Positions 12,601-25,187 of a stretch of 64,000 nucleotides of DNA are shown one piece after another. Within the stretch, counting starts at the first letter, position 1. Every line of letters begins with the position of its first letter. This stretch comes from Ianthella basta. Its lineage: Eukaryota > Porifera > Demospongiae > Verongiida > Ianthellidae. Position numbers and translations under genes: made by a program. A model generated the notes under the pieces. It did no database searches and was not told where the DNA came from. It saw only the letters and a list, made by a program, of their open reading frames with translations. The stretch covers positions 4,347,193-4,411,192 of the forward strand of contig OZ025884.1 in the NCBI GenBank assembly GCA_964019415.1, written 5' to 3'.

Positions 12601-14346
12601 GAGTGCCAACAACCCCATCAACTCCGAATGTTCTTTCAGCAGTTCAGTGTGATATACAAGGGTGGATTATGCTGAATTCTGTCATGTGCTGCAACCTGAT
12701 TGGAATACATTTATGTAATTTTTGGCTTACGTGATGTGCCTCACATCTGTGGAGCTTCAAAACCAATGAGAGGACCACAAATGGCTAATTCATATGTGCT
12801 AAATGCTTCACTGATATGGAAAAGGCACTTGTTTACTTTGAAGAATACTATGCTGCTGAAGAAACCAGCAATTAGCCACTTCTACACAAGGAAGAGCTGT
12901 GATGGAAGTATTTACGGAAAGATAGGAAGATCATAAAAGTTTGTACTAGTGAAGGAGCTTCACTGTCACAGGCAGGCTTTGTTAACTTAGCAACCATATT
13001 CTGCCAGTAGATAGCCTCTCTGAGTTCCAGCGAAAAGGGAAGAACTGCCATCAGCTGTAAGTTGTGCCATCAGACACAAAGTAAAACAGTGAGTGGCAGT
13101 GCAAAATCATCACAATTGATTAGAGAGTTCATTTTCCTTCCATAAAGATTTATTATCTATGGCATCTTATGTGATGGAAGTTATTAAAGTTTGCATTACT
13201 ACACAATATAAGGCACCTGGATTGCTTTTGATCCATGGCCCACTGACACAAGTCACAATGAACACAGAGAATATTCAACTTACGGATTGTTGGTAACAGA
13301 TTCTGGACATGTGCAGCAGGTAGTGGAAGGGTTTCCCATGGGTGGGGCACAAGTATCAATTGTGACATCTTCCATGTTATTGTGTGCAGCTGTCATGCCT
13401 CCCATGGTGTTCATATCCTGCAAATCAGATGATAGCATAGTATTGTAAAAAGCAATGCAAATCCTGGTGGTATGAACCAAAATGCATGAAACAACCTTTC
13501 TTCTTTCTAGGCACACAAGAATCCGAAAGCAGCATCCTTCTATCCCTGTTTCAGTATAGAAGTATACATTTGGAACTATACGGTAAATGCTGTTGTAGAT
13601 CTTTGTTGCAGGACGCATGCCTGGTAGGCTACCACAAGTTACAAGATCCTTATCCCAGCCAGACTTTTTCACAATAAGCTTGTCCTTACATCCGGTGTCT
13701 CCATCATTAGGGTTGCCCTCAATGTCCTGCTTCAAGACGTGCATGTACACTTGGTCTGCCTGTGGGAGGTTCCAGCGACAGATAGTGATATAGCTGTTGA
13801 ATGTCTTGTTTGCAGGACACTCCAGAGTAAATACTGTCGTATCAATGGGATCCAAACAGTCCATAGCAACAGGATTAGCATCACAAACGCATTTTTCTCC
13901 CACAACAGTGACAGTTGTGACGTTCTTCCTGCACAGGATGAAGATATATTACATAACCCCTAACCCCCTAACGTAACCAAGCTCATAACTTACATCACGG
14001 TGCTGTACACATCGAAACCGTAGCGGCCAAGTAGAACGCATGTAGCTTCGTCTAGCGATTTACCATATTTCGCTCTGCATATTTCCAAATCGAGAACTTG
14101 GGTGGTAACGTGTTCAACGGAAGTAACCGTTTCTTCCTCGACTCTACAGGAATAACAGTAAACGCATCTGGGAGGGATCGAAGGAAACAAACAGTTAAGG
14201 CAGCATTAACACCGGGGGACGCCATCGCAGACTCAAGCTGTTCGCTGCGACTATGCTCACCCTTTAGGCGTTTTCCCTGGTAGCGCGCATTCAGGGGACG
14301 CGCCGGCTAGGTGCACTGCGGCCAACACAACGATTACTCCGATCAT
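9602..14346 (-). CDS. secreted CUB-domain protein A (seven exons, paralogue family)
   Basis: Exons in transcript order: 14346-14261, 14167-13994, 13928-13496, 13417-13284, 12442-12357, 12268-12051, 9772-9602; total 1302 nt, 433 aa. The start gives a signal peptide, MIGVIVVLAAVHLAGA. Exon 2 has CVYCYSC and spaced Cys. Exon 3 carries a CUB-like domain: an ICRWNLPQADQVYMH strand, then GDTGCKDKLIV, then DLVTCGSLPG. Exon 4 ends in a TTCCTCPES cysteine knot. Exon 6 has the family core GFSGLKGCIGAEFF followed by LGMT and LWCGC. The last exon starts ATRPDANELVKLEEL and contains ECANSDNSILRKV. Intron phases 2-2-0-2-1-0 match genes B and C. It is probably extracellular; function unknown. Intron 6 is long (2.3 kb) and repeat-bearing. 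Confidence 0.85.
10158..10964. repeat. pair of 117-bp direct repeats 690 bp apart
   Basis: Positions 10158-10274 and 10848-10964 are near-identical without gaps, both starting ATTTTCCTACTAGTCTATGG and ending in GATCTAGCAGCC. They lie in intron 6 of CUB gene A. The layout resembles terminal direct repeats of a small element (807 bp overall) or an old segmental duplication. The 573 bp between them shows no coding similarity that I recognise. Confidence 0.85.
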
Positions 14347-14399
14347 TCCGCGAGCACACAATGGTCATACGGTCGCTCACAGCACCGTGTTTGCGCTGG

Positions 14400-14407
14400 C
14401 CTATATA
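14400..14407 (-). promoter_or_regulatory. TATA-like box of CUB gene A
   Basis: The minus strand reads TATATAGG about 55-60 bp upstream of the predicted ATG at 14346. The equivalent place in gene B has TATAAAGG, which supports both starts. Confidence 0.5.
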
Positions 14408-15078
14408 CAATCAGTAACCGGAAGTGGGCAGGTGAAACGCCATTCTACGCGCTATGCACCTTCTATATACCTTCTTTATTGTATTATACAACACGGTGCA
14501 TTTAAATAATAATAATAATAAACCATACCTACGAGCCTAAATTTGTGCCACCATGCATGTTATGACGTCACTACTCTGTCGCTGTCGAATCCATCCCTTT
14601 GATTCCTATTTTAGTGGCTTCATTGTAAGTCTAACACCTTGTTTGGTGCTCATGTGCATGCATGGCTACTTGGCCATACTCGCAGTGTCCACACAGCAGC
14701 TATCCCGCATCCCACCCGTGCATGTACATAGAGCCACAAATTATGTTTAAAGGTATATGTCCACAGCCATTGTACATTGCTACTTGTTTAATGCATGCAT
14801 GCACACAACATCAGCAGCAGCTGGAGTGGCCTGAAGATTACAGAATGCTAGGATGTGACATAGTTCATACTAACCATATTCATGTTGTGCATGCTGGAAC
14901 ACCAGTAAGAACAAAGCACTCACTCAAATGCTCACGAATGTCACTGTGTCAGCACACACACAATGTACAATAGCAGTTGGACGTACATACGTAGAATTAA
15001 ATACACCCTTAAAAGTGATAAAATACTTAGTTTTGTTAAATTAAACCACGAAGTGTTGTATCAACAGACTGAGCATAT

Positions 15079-17455
15079 CTAACATCTAATGTTGTCTGAC
15101 AATGTCAAAACAGGCACTTGCTGCGATGTCAGAAGGAATTCACTGACAGTACGAAGAACAGCGTTGTCTGAACTTGCACACTCGGTAGCCTTGACATGTC
15201 CAGCAAGCAACCCCTCTAGCTTAATCAGCTCCTTGGCATTTGGTCTAGTAGCCTGCACACAAGAAGAAACATACATTATCATGAAATATAATAGTACAGT
15301 GAAACCTGTCTAAGACAACCACCCATGGGCAAGTTCTAACTGACCATTATACACAGTTGGCTGCCCTACAGAGGTAGATTTCAATGGTGCTATTTGGGGT
15401 CAAGGCTGACCGTTTTAGAGGAGGCTGCCTAACACAGTGACCATCTTAGACAAGTTCTACTGTACTTCATGATGATCTCTGCATGCACTTTGTAGCTTGT
15501 ATCTTTATGATACAGTGCACCCTGCACTGTATGCCATCTGTAGTGGTACAGCACTAGATGACAAAAGTCTTATTCAAAACTTTAAATCTGACTCAGCTAT
15601 CCCTGCTTGACAACAACATGGACAGTCAATGGACAAGTTATGTACAAGAAGTGTCTGTGCCCAAACAGATCAATGATGTCAGACATTTGTGGTGCTTCTT
15701 TGCACAATCATTGTAACTATGGTAACCAAAATTTACCCCTGCACATAACAACAGTGTCCTTACAGGTATGCCATCCATACAGAAGGTGCTACTGCTTGGG
15801 CTGCTGCAACCACACCAGAGGGCGCTACCCCGCTCAAGGAAAGCTGACCTCTCCTCATCTGTCATACCCAGTTGCATGTTCTCACACTCCTCCCGTGTCA
15901 AGTTACTGGGGGGACTACCACGGGTAAGGAATTCAGCTCCAATACATCCTTTCAAGCCAGAGAAACCAGTTTTCCCTGCACAGGTGGAGTAAGGAAACAG
16001 CTGGTCACAAGTCAGTCCTTGTACATATGTGCACAGGAATCTGAAGGACAGGCATAACTGATGCAAGCCAATTCCAATCAATTACATAATAACCACTTCC
16101 TCTGCCTAAATTTGACACTTGGTGTATTAATGAGTCTACAGAATGAAAGCTATGAAAATGACTCACCTATTCCAAGACAAGGGCTGGAAGGATTTACACT
16201 TTCTTGTAACAATTTCTGGAAAACAATGTTGTTCTCCAAACCACCACTTGGACACCTGTACACAGGAGGAGACAGTTCCAATCGACAGCTAGTGAGCAAA
16301 TGCATTGACAGATGGTAATGAAGAGTCCAACCTACATCTGTCTGATGTTCACTTTTGGACATTCACAGCATGTAGTGAAAGGACTGAATGCTGGCGGGCT
16401 GTGGACATCGATGACTGCACCACCACGAGGCATGCTATTCCTTGAAATAGAGTTCCCTCTGATTTTCATGTCTGACAACTGCACACAAACAATATGAAGT
16501 GATAAAGATTGAGTGTAACTAAATGAAATCAATTCCACAGTCTAAGGACGCATATACTCTTGTACCAAGTAAAGGAAAATGTAAACAAACCTTTCTACTT
16601 AGGTAGACAAGAAGGATTTTGAAGCTGCTACTTTCCATGTCATCACTTGAGAAGAAAACATTTGGAACTTTACTGTAGACGCTGTTGTAGATCTTTGTTG
16701 CAGGACGTGTATATGGTAGGCTACCACAAGTTGTAAGATCCTCAGCCAAGTCTGTAGATTTCACAATAAGCTTGTCCTTACATCCGGTGTCTCCATCATT
16801 AGGGTTGCCTTCAATGTCCTGCTCCAAGAGGTGCATGTACACTTGGTCCGCCTGTGGGAGGTTCCAGTGGCAGATGATGTTTGATGGATCTTTGGAGCAA
16901 GCTCTAGGAGACTCAATAATGAATGAACTGTGGTTAGAGTCCACGCAATTTTGCACGACTGCGGTAGAATTACAGCTACAAACTTCGGCGGTGCTGTAAA
17001 CTGGTGTTTCTTTCCTATAATTCGGATGAAGAGAAATGATAATCATATCTCGTAACATCTCCACTCAGCTCCAGTTATACGCACACGGCACGGGTGGTAC
17101 TCACCTTTCATAGAAACCCATTAAATTGCACAAGTACTCGGTTGCCGGTATACCATATCTCTCACAGAATTCCTCGCACTCCTTGTGATTGATAGTTTCT
17201 GTTAACCTGTAACCTACGATTTCTCCAGTAGGCTCCTCTTTCACTTCGCAGCGATAACAGGCAGCGCAACTGCAAGAGAAGCACGGCGACACACAGTTCA
17301 TCATCTTTCCCGCACAGTTCCATGCAGTACAACAGTCGGCCAGTAGCCAAAACTCACCCTTCTTGTAGGTTGTTGGGGACCATACAGTTGAGAGGCGCTC
17401 TGGCGCCGGCCAGCGATACAGCTCCGATCAGAAGTAGGACAAGTCTTCCAGTCAT
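15079..17455 (-). CDS. secreted CUB-domain protein B (seven exons, paralogue family)
   Basis: Exons in transcript order: 17455-17358, 17269-17105, 17014-16591, 16478-16336, 16255-16167, 15975-15764, 15252-15079; total 1305 nt, 434 aa. Signal peptide MTGRLVLLLIGAVSLAGARA, then APLNCMVPNN. Exon 2 carries CAACYRCEVKEEPTGE and more Cys. The CUB-like exon has CHWNLPQADQVYMH, GDTGCKDKLIVK and TTCGSLPYTRPATKIYNS. Exon 4 contains FTTCCECPK. Exon 6 contains GFSGLKGCIGAEFL, then LTREECENMQLGMT and LWCGC. The last exon begins ATRPNAKELIKLEGLL with ECASSDNAVLRTV. All seven exon borders fall at the same place and phase as in A and C. It is closest to A, especially in the CUB exon. Likely extracellular; partner or ligand unknown. 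Confidence 0.86.
15295..15464. mobile_element. 170-bp MITE with TACAGT termini
   Basis: It begins TACAGTGAAACCTGTCTAAG and ends, read on the minus strand, TACAGTAGAACTTGTCTAAG, so about 20 bp of terminal inverted repeat are visible. It lies in intron 6 of CUB gene B. A second copy is at 30269-30444. There is no coding capacity; it was presumably moved in trans by a TA-targeting transposase. Confidence 0.85.
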
Positions 17456-17528
17456 ATCGCACACCGCGTTCTGTCAACTGAGTTAGTAAATCAAGGGAAG
17501 CGTTACTCAGAATCTCCGCTGCCGCGCT

Positions 17529-17536
17529 CCTTTATA
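17529..17536 (-). promoter_or_regulatory. TATA box of CUB gene B
   Basis: The minus strand reads TATAAAGG about 75 bp upstream of the ATG at 17455, in a moderately GC-rich promoter stretch. Confidence 0.6.
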
Positions 17537-19986
17537 CCCTCGCTTTGCACTTCACACCTGCCCAGAAGCTAGCAACAAGTGTCACCATAATTCTGTCGGA
17601 ATGATGTCATTACGGATGTCAGGTGTGATCAAACACAATAGCTATGCATGAGGTAGCGTTTGCACGGGAAGTTGTGTCATCCATTAATTATCAGCTGAAA
17701 TAGTTGGAAAGCCGGCAAATGTCACCAAAGCGCCCTGAATAAAGGATTTAGAATGAACCATGACAGACTCACTTTTTCCCTCTACTTCAACTCCTATATA
17801 TGTAATAATTGTGATGTGTGGTCCAACTGTACCAGTGATGGAGCTAAACGCCTTGAAACTTTTTCTACTGCTGTTACGTCTTATACTTTTACAAATATCA
17901 CTTTTACTCTACCTCCTCTGCCAGCAGGAACTTGATTGTCCTGAATTCCACATGTGACAGACAATGTACAAGTGTATGTTTAAACTCTCCGTCTCCAATG
18001 TACCTGACACGTCTCTTTCACACACCATCAACCCACCCAACACACATGCATCATCCACAAACCACCTCAACCTCCCTTTGACCCACCCATCTTCAGTTGT
18101 TCAAAAAGCCTTTCAGTTTTGCAGGTGCTTGGGCATGGTGATCCGTCCCATGCAATGTTCAAGTTTGCAAGGACTATCCCACATTCTGTTAACTGTGCAG
18201 TGCATGATCACATTCCTTTACACGAATACTGCATGTACTTGAAGTCACTATGCATTTCTCTACCCTTTTTGCATGCTTGATGACCTTTTAATTACTTTTT
18301 TCATATTCATCAATCTTACATTTGTACTAATCAGCCTCACTCAACTCTGTCTTATCACATTGTTTTCATTTCCCTCACCCCACCCTTTTCTCTCCTTATC
18401 ATGTGGTTGCCTTCAGAGTAGTCTCTGGCTAGTGACTATCCTGCTTCAAGATTAGCTACCTGAAACTAGCCTAACCAAAGGAGCATTAGAGGTATCGTAG
18501 GTGGAGGTATATTCACCCCCTCCTCTGAACACCAACCCAATACATTCACCTGTTACCACACACATTCATTATATTCTGAAGTCATGCATGCGTTTCTTAT
18601 CTATTATGTCACACATCATCCACTGTCACCTACTTTAGAAACAGCTTTTCTGAAGTCATGTCAGTTTTATACCAGATGAAAAAGATCTATAGATCGAAAC
18701 GTCCTAGACATAGATTGATTGGTTGTGATCGCCAATGGCAGCACTATCATGCACTCAAAAAATTCCTACCTTCATGTGTATGTGTGTGGCCAGTTTTGAA
18801 CAGAGGTGTAGTGAGTCATTTGATCATCAGACAGCTGCTCTGCATTACAGATCATTCTCATATACACACAAATATTGCATATGTATGTATGTGGATAAGT
18901 GAATAGCATTCTTCTTCTTGCATCATCACAGGCATACAACCACCGCCACCCAGCCCTAGTGTTAATTGCTATGGCTCATGCAGCAATTGTATGCATTTCC
19001 AATATTCTCCCTAGCATGCATGCACTTTCTACTCCTGTGCTGGGGTATATGCTGTGTGTGCACTCTAGTTTTAAAGAGACTAGAATTAATTTAATAAAAA
19101 GTTCTACAGAATTGTAAGGATGTAGGGATGGCACAAAAATACAGAAACAAGTTAAAGCTGTTACAAGGTGGAGCATTAACCATCATCCCTACATGCAAGA
19201 ATACTGCACCTTATAGTCCTACATCCTTGATTCAGATTGTAGGACTCTCAGCATCTCCTATGTTAATCAGACAGCACGGTAGTGCTCTCTATGTAGGGTG
19301 GCAGTGGTTGTTCGTATGTTGTAATACAAACAACCGCTCAAAAGCATAGAAACAAGCAACAGTAACTTAATACCATGATAAGCCACATTTCCGTGAAGTT
19401 CACTCTCCATTCCATTCCCTTGTAGCTGCATGGACCTAAATGTCCAACAGCTAGTCCCATATAGCTAGCTACTAGGAAATTAGGAATGCAGAGTGAGCTT
19501 CCTCCTGGTTCCTGCATTATAAGTAATAACAATTATATTCTGACATATTGGACATTGAGCTGAATCAGCTAATCATTCGCTAATATATCCTGCATAATAA
19601 CAAAGTTAATAGCTACCATGCAATGAGAAATCAAGCTGACTTGTTAAGACTACCATGTATAGCTGTAAATGAGACACGTGATGGTATTAATTGGAAAGTG
19701 GTTAATTTGATAGATTGGCATATAAACAAGTGGAAGCACCAGTGGTGCAACCTATGTATATTCAATTCAATTCAATTCCATTATTATCAACGTTCACCAT
19801 GCCACATGGTCGCACTAGGACTAACTGTGGTCCAATGTAGCACATACAAACATAAGAAACATCATGTAGATAGTCAGTAGATGAGTAAATCAGGATATCT
19901 GTGCCATAGCTAACAGGAAAAAGCATTGTGCCATTGTGACTACAACAGGAGGGGGAAAGAGGTGAGAACAACACATAGAGTCTTAA
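17537..19986. other. intergenic stretch upstream of CUB gene B
   Basis: No supported gene. ORFs are short and of non-coding composition. A hammerhead-like core sits at 18673-18699 (entered separately). Confidence 0.5.
18673..18699 (+). other. hammerhead-ribozyme-like core (degenerate)
   Basis: Reads CAGATGA, then a GATC-TATA-GATC stem-loop, then GAAA and CGTC. This matches the order CUGAUGA - stem II - GAAA of hammerhead ribozymes with one change in the first box. Such motifs are known at the ends of Penelope-like retroelements. Catalysis is doubtful because a core base differs. Confidence 0.4.
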
Positions 19987-22060
19987 TTAAAATTTGCCAA
20001 ACCGAGCATACCACATTGACATAATAGTGGACAAAATGTTGTAGTTCCTACAAGCAAGGGACAGTAGGTGAGCTGTGCTTTCTGCTTCTTCTGTGTGTGA
20101 TTGGACTTCAGGCAACAATGGCTGTCGATGGCTGTTCCATGCTGGACATCTCAGAAGCCAATGCATCACATCTTCTACTTCATTTCTGGTACACTCCTTG
20201 CACAGCCTATCCTCTCTCTTCACTCCCTGCCACCTGCCTGTCTCCACCTGAAAAGCTGCTGTGCCTCCCCTTAGCTTCAGCAAAACCCTCCTCTCCCTCT
20301 TTGCCTTCACATCTGCACAAGAAGACTCCTCACCACACTCAACAATCCTCCTCAACATTGACAACTTCGGTTTCATCTCCAAATCCTTGCTTCATTCTGC
20401 CCTCACTCTCTGCCATGCAACACTCTCCAGCATTCCTTTCAACTCCGCCTCTGACATGTTCTGTACCTGCTCAGCACCCACCACCTGCCAACCAAATTCC
20501 CTACAACAACTCAGCATCTTCTGCATCCAACTGCCCTTGCCATATTTTACTGCCTCCATTGCCACTCTCCTCAATATTCTCCCCTCATACACTTTGCTTG
20601 CCAGCACTTTGAACCAAAAAAGGGTGCATCGCATTCTTGCCAACCACACTATTGGCAGATCCCCCATTTCTAATAACAGTGACACTCTAGGGTGCAGGGT
20701 TCCAACACCAAAGAACATCCGACATGCCCTCAGTTGTATATGATTCACAGCTTCTAGATTCTGAGAGCACCCCCAAATTTCAGCTCCATACAGCATGGAG
20801 GACTCCACCAGCGAACTCATCAGCTTCTTGAACGTCCCAATGCCTATATCCCCCACTTCTACTCTGTACCGCTGAAACCAAGCCCCCAAGGCCTTCATCC
20901 CTGCCACTACTTTGTCTTGTACCATCTCCTTAAGGTCCAAGTGCTCATCTATCACACACCCAAGTACTTGTAGCAGCTCACCATTGGAATCTCCTCACCA
21001 TCGATCATGTATCTTATCTCATTTCTCATCACTTTCTTCTTTCTGATGTGCATGATACCACACTTTTCAACATCGATCCTGATCCCCAAATCTTCACACC
21101 ACTGCACAAGTACATCTAGACTCTTTTTTAATCCCTCTCTGTCTGAGGCCAACAAGGTGGTGTCATCTGCAAAGAGGAGACCTGGTATGGTGTCACCACC
21201 ACACTCCACACCACAGCTATCTTCCCTCAGTCTGGACACTACTCCATTTATGTAAAGGGAGAATAACAAGGGAGAGAGAACACAGCCCTGACGAAGACCA
21301 GCATTGACCCGAAACTCCTCACTCTGTTCACCTCCTACTTTGACATGGCAGGTGGTCCCCTCATAAAGGGCCTTCAAGAAATGCAAGAACTTGCCATTTA
21401 TCCCCAACCCCTCGAGGCAACCTCAGAATTTCCTCCTGTCCACTTTGTCATATGCCTTAGAGAAATCTATGAATGCAACCATCATCCCATTCGCCTTCTT
21501 CACCATTTCCATCTGTCCCAACAGCACCAACGTCAACACCTGGTCCCTGCACCCCCTCCGCTTCCTGAACCTCCTTGCTCATCTGCAATCAGACCTTCCA
21601 CTTCAGCTACACTTGACAAACGGTTGTTTAAAACCATACATAGGACCTTACTCACAGTAGAAGTCAGTGAGACTCCACGGAAGTTGTTCACGTCACACGC
21701 CCCTTTAGCCTGATTCTTAGGTACTGGAACCACTAAGCTCTCCTTCCATGCAGATGGGACAAGACCATACTCCCAGCAGACTTGGAACAGCACCAGCCAA
21801 AGTCCAAGAAGACAGTCAGCCTTCATCATCTCTACAGCAATTCCAACTTGCCCTGGAGCAGCATCCTTCCTCACTCTTTCCAATGCCCATTGCACTTCTT
21901 CTGCTGGGATAGGTGCGCAGAGGCGGTCGTATATATAGTAGGACAATCTATGTACTTCAGCTTGTCATCTGCAAAGAGGAGACCTGGTATGGTGTCACCA
22001 CCACACTCCACACCACAGCTATCTTCCCTCAGTCTGGACACTACAAGGCACTTCATTTCC
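19987..22060 (-). pseudogene. non-LTR retrotransposon reverse transcriptase remnant
   Basis: Minus-strand frames 21946-21533, 21407-20952, 20955-20392 and 20382-19987 together form a reverse transcriptase of a LINE. Visible motifs are an upstream KNQAKGACDVNNFRGVSL block, FIDFSKAYDKVDR, LRQGCVLSPLLFSLYING and the catalytic LLFADDTTLL. A C-terminal CKEC...H...C zinc-knuckle-like tail is also present. Frameshifts and at least one stop interrupt it. No endonuclease domain is seen, so the copy is 5' truncated. About 75 bp around the FADD motif (21170-21244) reappear at 21969-22045, an internal rearrangement. The copy is inactive. Confidence 0.9.
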
Positions 22061-22939
22061 TTCACTTGCTCTATTATCTGCCCTCAAGCTTCGTGCTCTA
22101 AATCCCACAGACACCTCTTGGACGGCATTTAACTATTACTTGTACTACCTAAGCAGAAGCACTATGCCACCACATGCCACCACCAGCCCCACACAGTGCA
22201 AGTTGCAAAGTGCATGAATATGACAGTGCTGCAAAGGAAGCACCACTCTAACATGTAATTGTTGCAGTTTGCCAGGGCCATGGAACAATGGTGCAAGTTG
22301 GAGCGCAGCAACAATATGCAACTTGCTCATAGGCTTGTCCAGCTTTGGCAGTTGTGTCCATGTACAGCTGTGTGTTGACACTGCAGCCCACTCCCTCTTG
22401 TACTGTTACGGGGTCCAACCAGACACTCTACATTAAACTCGCATTGGTAGTGTTTGCCTGCAGCAATGGCATATTAAAGCACAAGCTGCAACTTCACTAT
22501 GGGACAGTTCTCTAAAGCAATATACCTTATAGAGAGTTCACTCTGAGTTTTGACAGTCCACTGGTTAGCTTTTGCATGCATGTGGATGCTGTATAGATTA
22601 ACTGTTTGTATGAAAGAGTGGCTAAGTAGATGCTGTGTAAGATCTCTCCTTGTCTACATAAATCCACAAACTTAGAAGTGTCAGCTATGTATATAATGTA
22701 GCTGGTCGACACTCTAGCTTTTGAGACTGACCACAGTGACTTGCATTACTATATATCAGGCAGTGTCTCCCTGGATAGCTACTACTTGAGCTCCTTACCT
22801 GAGCAGGTCCACTGTTAGTAGTAGTGGCATATATGGAAAGTGACAGAGTATTAGGCCCCTGCATTTGTATCTGCATTGTGTTCCTTTCCAAAGCATGTGG
22901 ATCACATGGCCCTGGTAGCCATCTTGATGTCATATGTAT
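22061..22939. other. intergenic stretch between two RT remnants
   Basis: No gene or recognised repeat beyond short palindromic words. Confidence 0.45.
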
Positions 22940-23950
22940 ATATCTTTATGGGTACCCCATCAGCCGGTGAACATCATCCAGGGACTCTACACTGGTACAG
23001 GTTGCTATGTGAGAACAGCATATGATGCATGTATTAAAGACGTTTGGGTGACCGGGGTGAGGCAGGGCTACGTGTTACCCTTGTTGAGCTGTTTCATGGA
23101 CAGGATTCCGAGGGAAGCGACTTTAATGCTTGGAGGTGATGTGCACATTGAATGCACCCCTACTGGTGGTCTGGTCCTTTCCTTTCAGGACAAGACTTGG
23201 CCTCCTGGATTTCAAATTTGCTGTGTGTGGATGACATCATGCTGGTTGCAGCCACAGTGACTAAGTAGGAGGGAACTACAACACATGCTGGATGTCCTGG
23301 TCAGAACCTGAGTCCAATTGGGCATAAATATCAGTGTTAGTTAAACCAAATCCTCATAGTTAAAGAGCAAGCTAAGGGCCAGCCATCTATCACAATGCAA
23401 TTTCAAGTATTGGGAGCTGGAGTCTATCTAGTACCTGGACAGTGAGGTGGGTCAGATTGTGGACGGTAGCAGTGAGGCTTGAGAAGGCTAGCAAAGTGTA
23501 CCTAATGGAGAGGAAAATCTGCAGGAGATACAACCTCAGCAAAGCCACCAATAGTCACGTATGTATTATGAGTAATGCTAAAGTCTGTCCTTCATTCTGT
23601 ATGGAGAGTTGGCTAGTTACACAGCATGCATAGGCATAACATCAGAGGGTTGAAGACCTTTCAGATGCGATGTCTCAGAGACATCTTGGGATTCATCTGT
23701 GGGACATGCACCACATTGTAGATATCCTGAAGGGAGTTGGGAGAGTTACCAGTGGATGAACAGCTGAGACACAGGTGACTGCAACAGCTACGTAGGCCAC
23801 CTGCAGTGGGTGCATGCCCTAGCCCCAGACCACAAGGGTTTGGAAGAGAAACATCTTGGTGGAAGTCTGCAATTATGGATTGATGTGATCAGCAGGGACC
23901 TGTAGGAGTGACCAACTGGCAGAAGGTGGCCAACAACTGAGCCAAATGGT
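22940..23950 (+). pseudogene. second, degraded non-LTR reverse transcriptase remnant
   Basis: The plus strand shows VTGVRQGYVLPLL (compare the RT block LRQGCVLSPLLF), then VDDIMLVAAT (the catalytic A/V-DD box) and a LYGE-like block. A frame near 23650-23700 reads MRCLRDILGF. The tail resembles the W...A..R..W end of LINE proteins. Many stops and frameshifts are present. The orientation and sequence differ from the 20-22 kb copy, so this is a separate insertion of another family. Confidence 0.75.
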
Positions 23951-24068
23951 GAGCTGTTTTACAGGAGTATACACTAGTATATACCTGTCACCATATGAGC
24001 ATCATATAGACCTGTCCAACATAGACAGGGTTAAGAAGTGTGTGTGTGTGTGTGTGCATGCATACATA

Positions 24069-24110
<42 letters not shown>

Positions 24111-25187
24111 TGTAGCTACAGATCATCTCTTATATTGTGGAGCTACCCAATATTGCAGTGAAATGCCTCTTCATGTGACCACCACAATCTGCAGAGCAAA
24201 AAGTAGCAGAACTGGGTGTCCCCTGACTATTTGCTGAAATGTTCACTAAGGCCTAGGGAGAACACTGGGAGGACAGACAGAAGTACCTCTAGCTGTCTCC
24301 AAAAGATAATTAGAAATGAACTCTCCAGTGGAACACCTAGGGCCATGGGGGATCAAGGATGATTGTACATGCTCTCTAGATCAGCTAGCACATTTAGTAT
24401 TACTATTTCCCAGCATGCGTACTAGTCTGCCAGATATATTGTAGCAAAAATCAGTAACTAATCTTCTGTGTGAGACTGAAAAGAGGGAATAACACACTGG
24501 AAGCTGGAAGCTATGTACATATGTATGTACTGTAGATGAACTGAAGAGGAAGTTTCAGCATGTTCATGCGACTGAAGAAACAACCATAATCATTGTCGGT
24601 CAAGGCTGTTCAAGTGTTGTAACGCATTATCACTTTAATAGCTTGGTCTCAACAAGGAGAACCTAGTCATAATAATTATAACAAGTCTACCTCCACCTTG
24701 TTAATCTACCCTGCATGGCTTGCCCAGCATTGATCTTCCTGTGGGTATTGTCAGTACATCCTAACAGTATGCACTGGCATCCTATTTGGTTGTTGCTCCA
24801 AATATAAACTGAATTCAAATAATTGTGTTTCTGCCTGCCAAATGAGAGACACTCCCATACAGAGACATCCACATTCAAACACCCCTTTCTTTTAATATGT
24901 AACTATTCTACCAGTACGCATTGATCAACCGTTTCTCTACATTGACTATACAGTTTAACACAATGAGCGTAACTAGAAGGACATCAGGTCATACGTATTA
25001 TGTATACGTACAGTACATGGGGTGAACAGCTTAGTGCTTGCAGTAGTGTGTACTTTGTGGCAAAAGGGAATGGTGTATAAATATAAAAAGCATTTGGATA
25101 AATATTAAAATGCAATAAGTATCCAGATCCATACTCAATCTGTTATATGGATAGGGTTTGTGTACTGCAGGTGTTAAGTTGCAGACT
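23951..25187. other. intergenic stretch with TG microsatellite
   Basis: Contains (TG)n tracts at about 24037-24056 and 24071-24112. Nothing else is recognised before the stop of CUB gene C. Confidence 0.6.

Noticed and set aside
12700-12936. Plus-strand ORF in CUB gene A intron as a gene or RT fragment
   Set aside because: A TDMEKAL word loosely recalls RT, but no other RT block is nearby in any frame.
20097-20743. Plus-strand ORFs of 171 and 160 codons
   Set aside because: They are antisense shadows of the LINE RT remnant, rich in Ser, Pro and Thr as expected for that.
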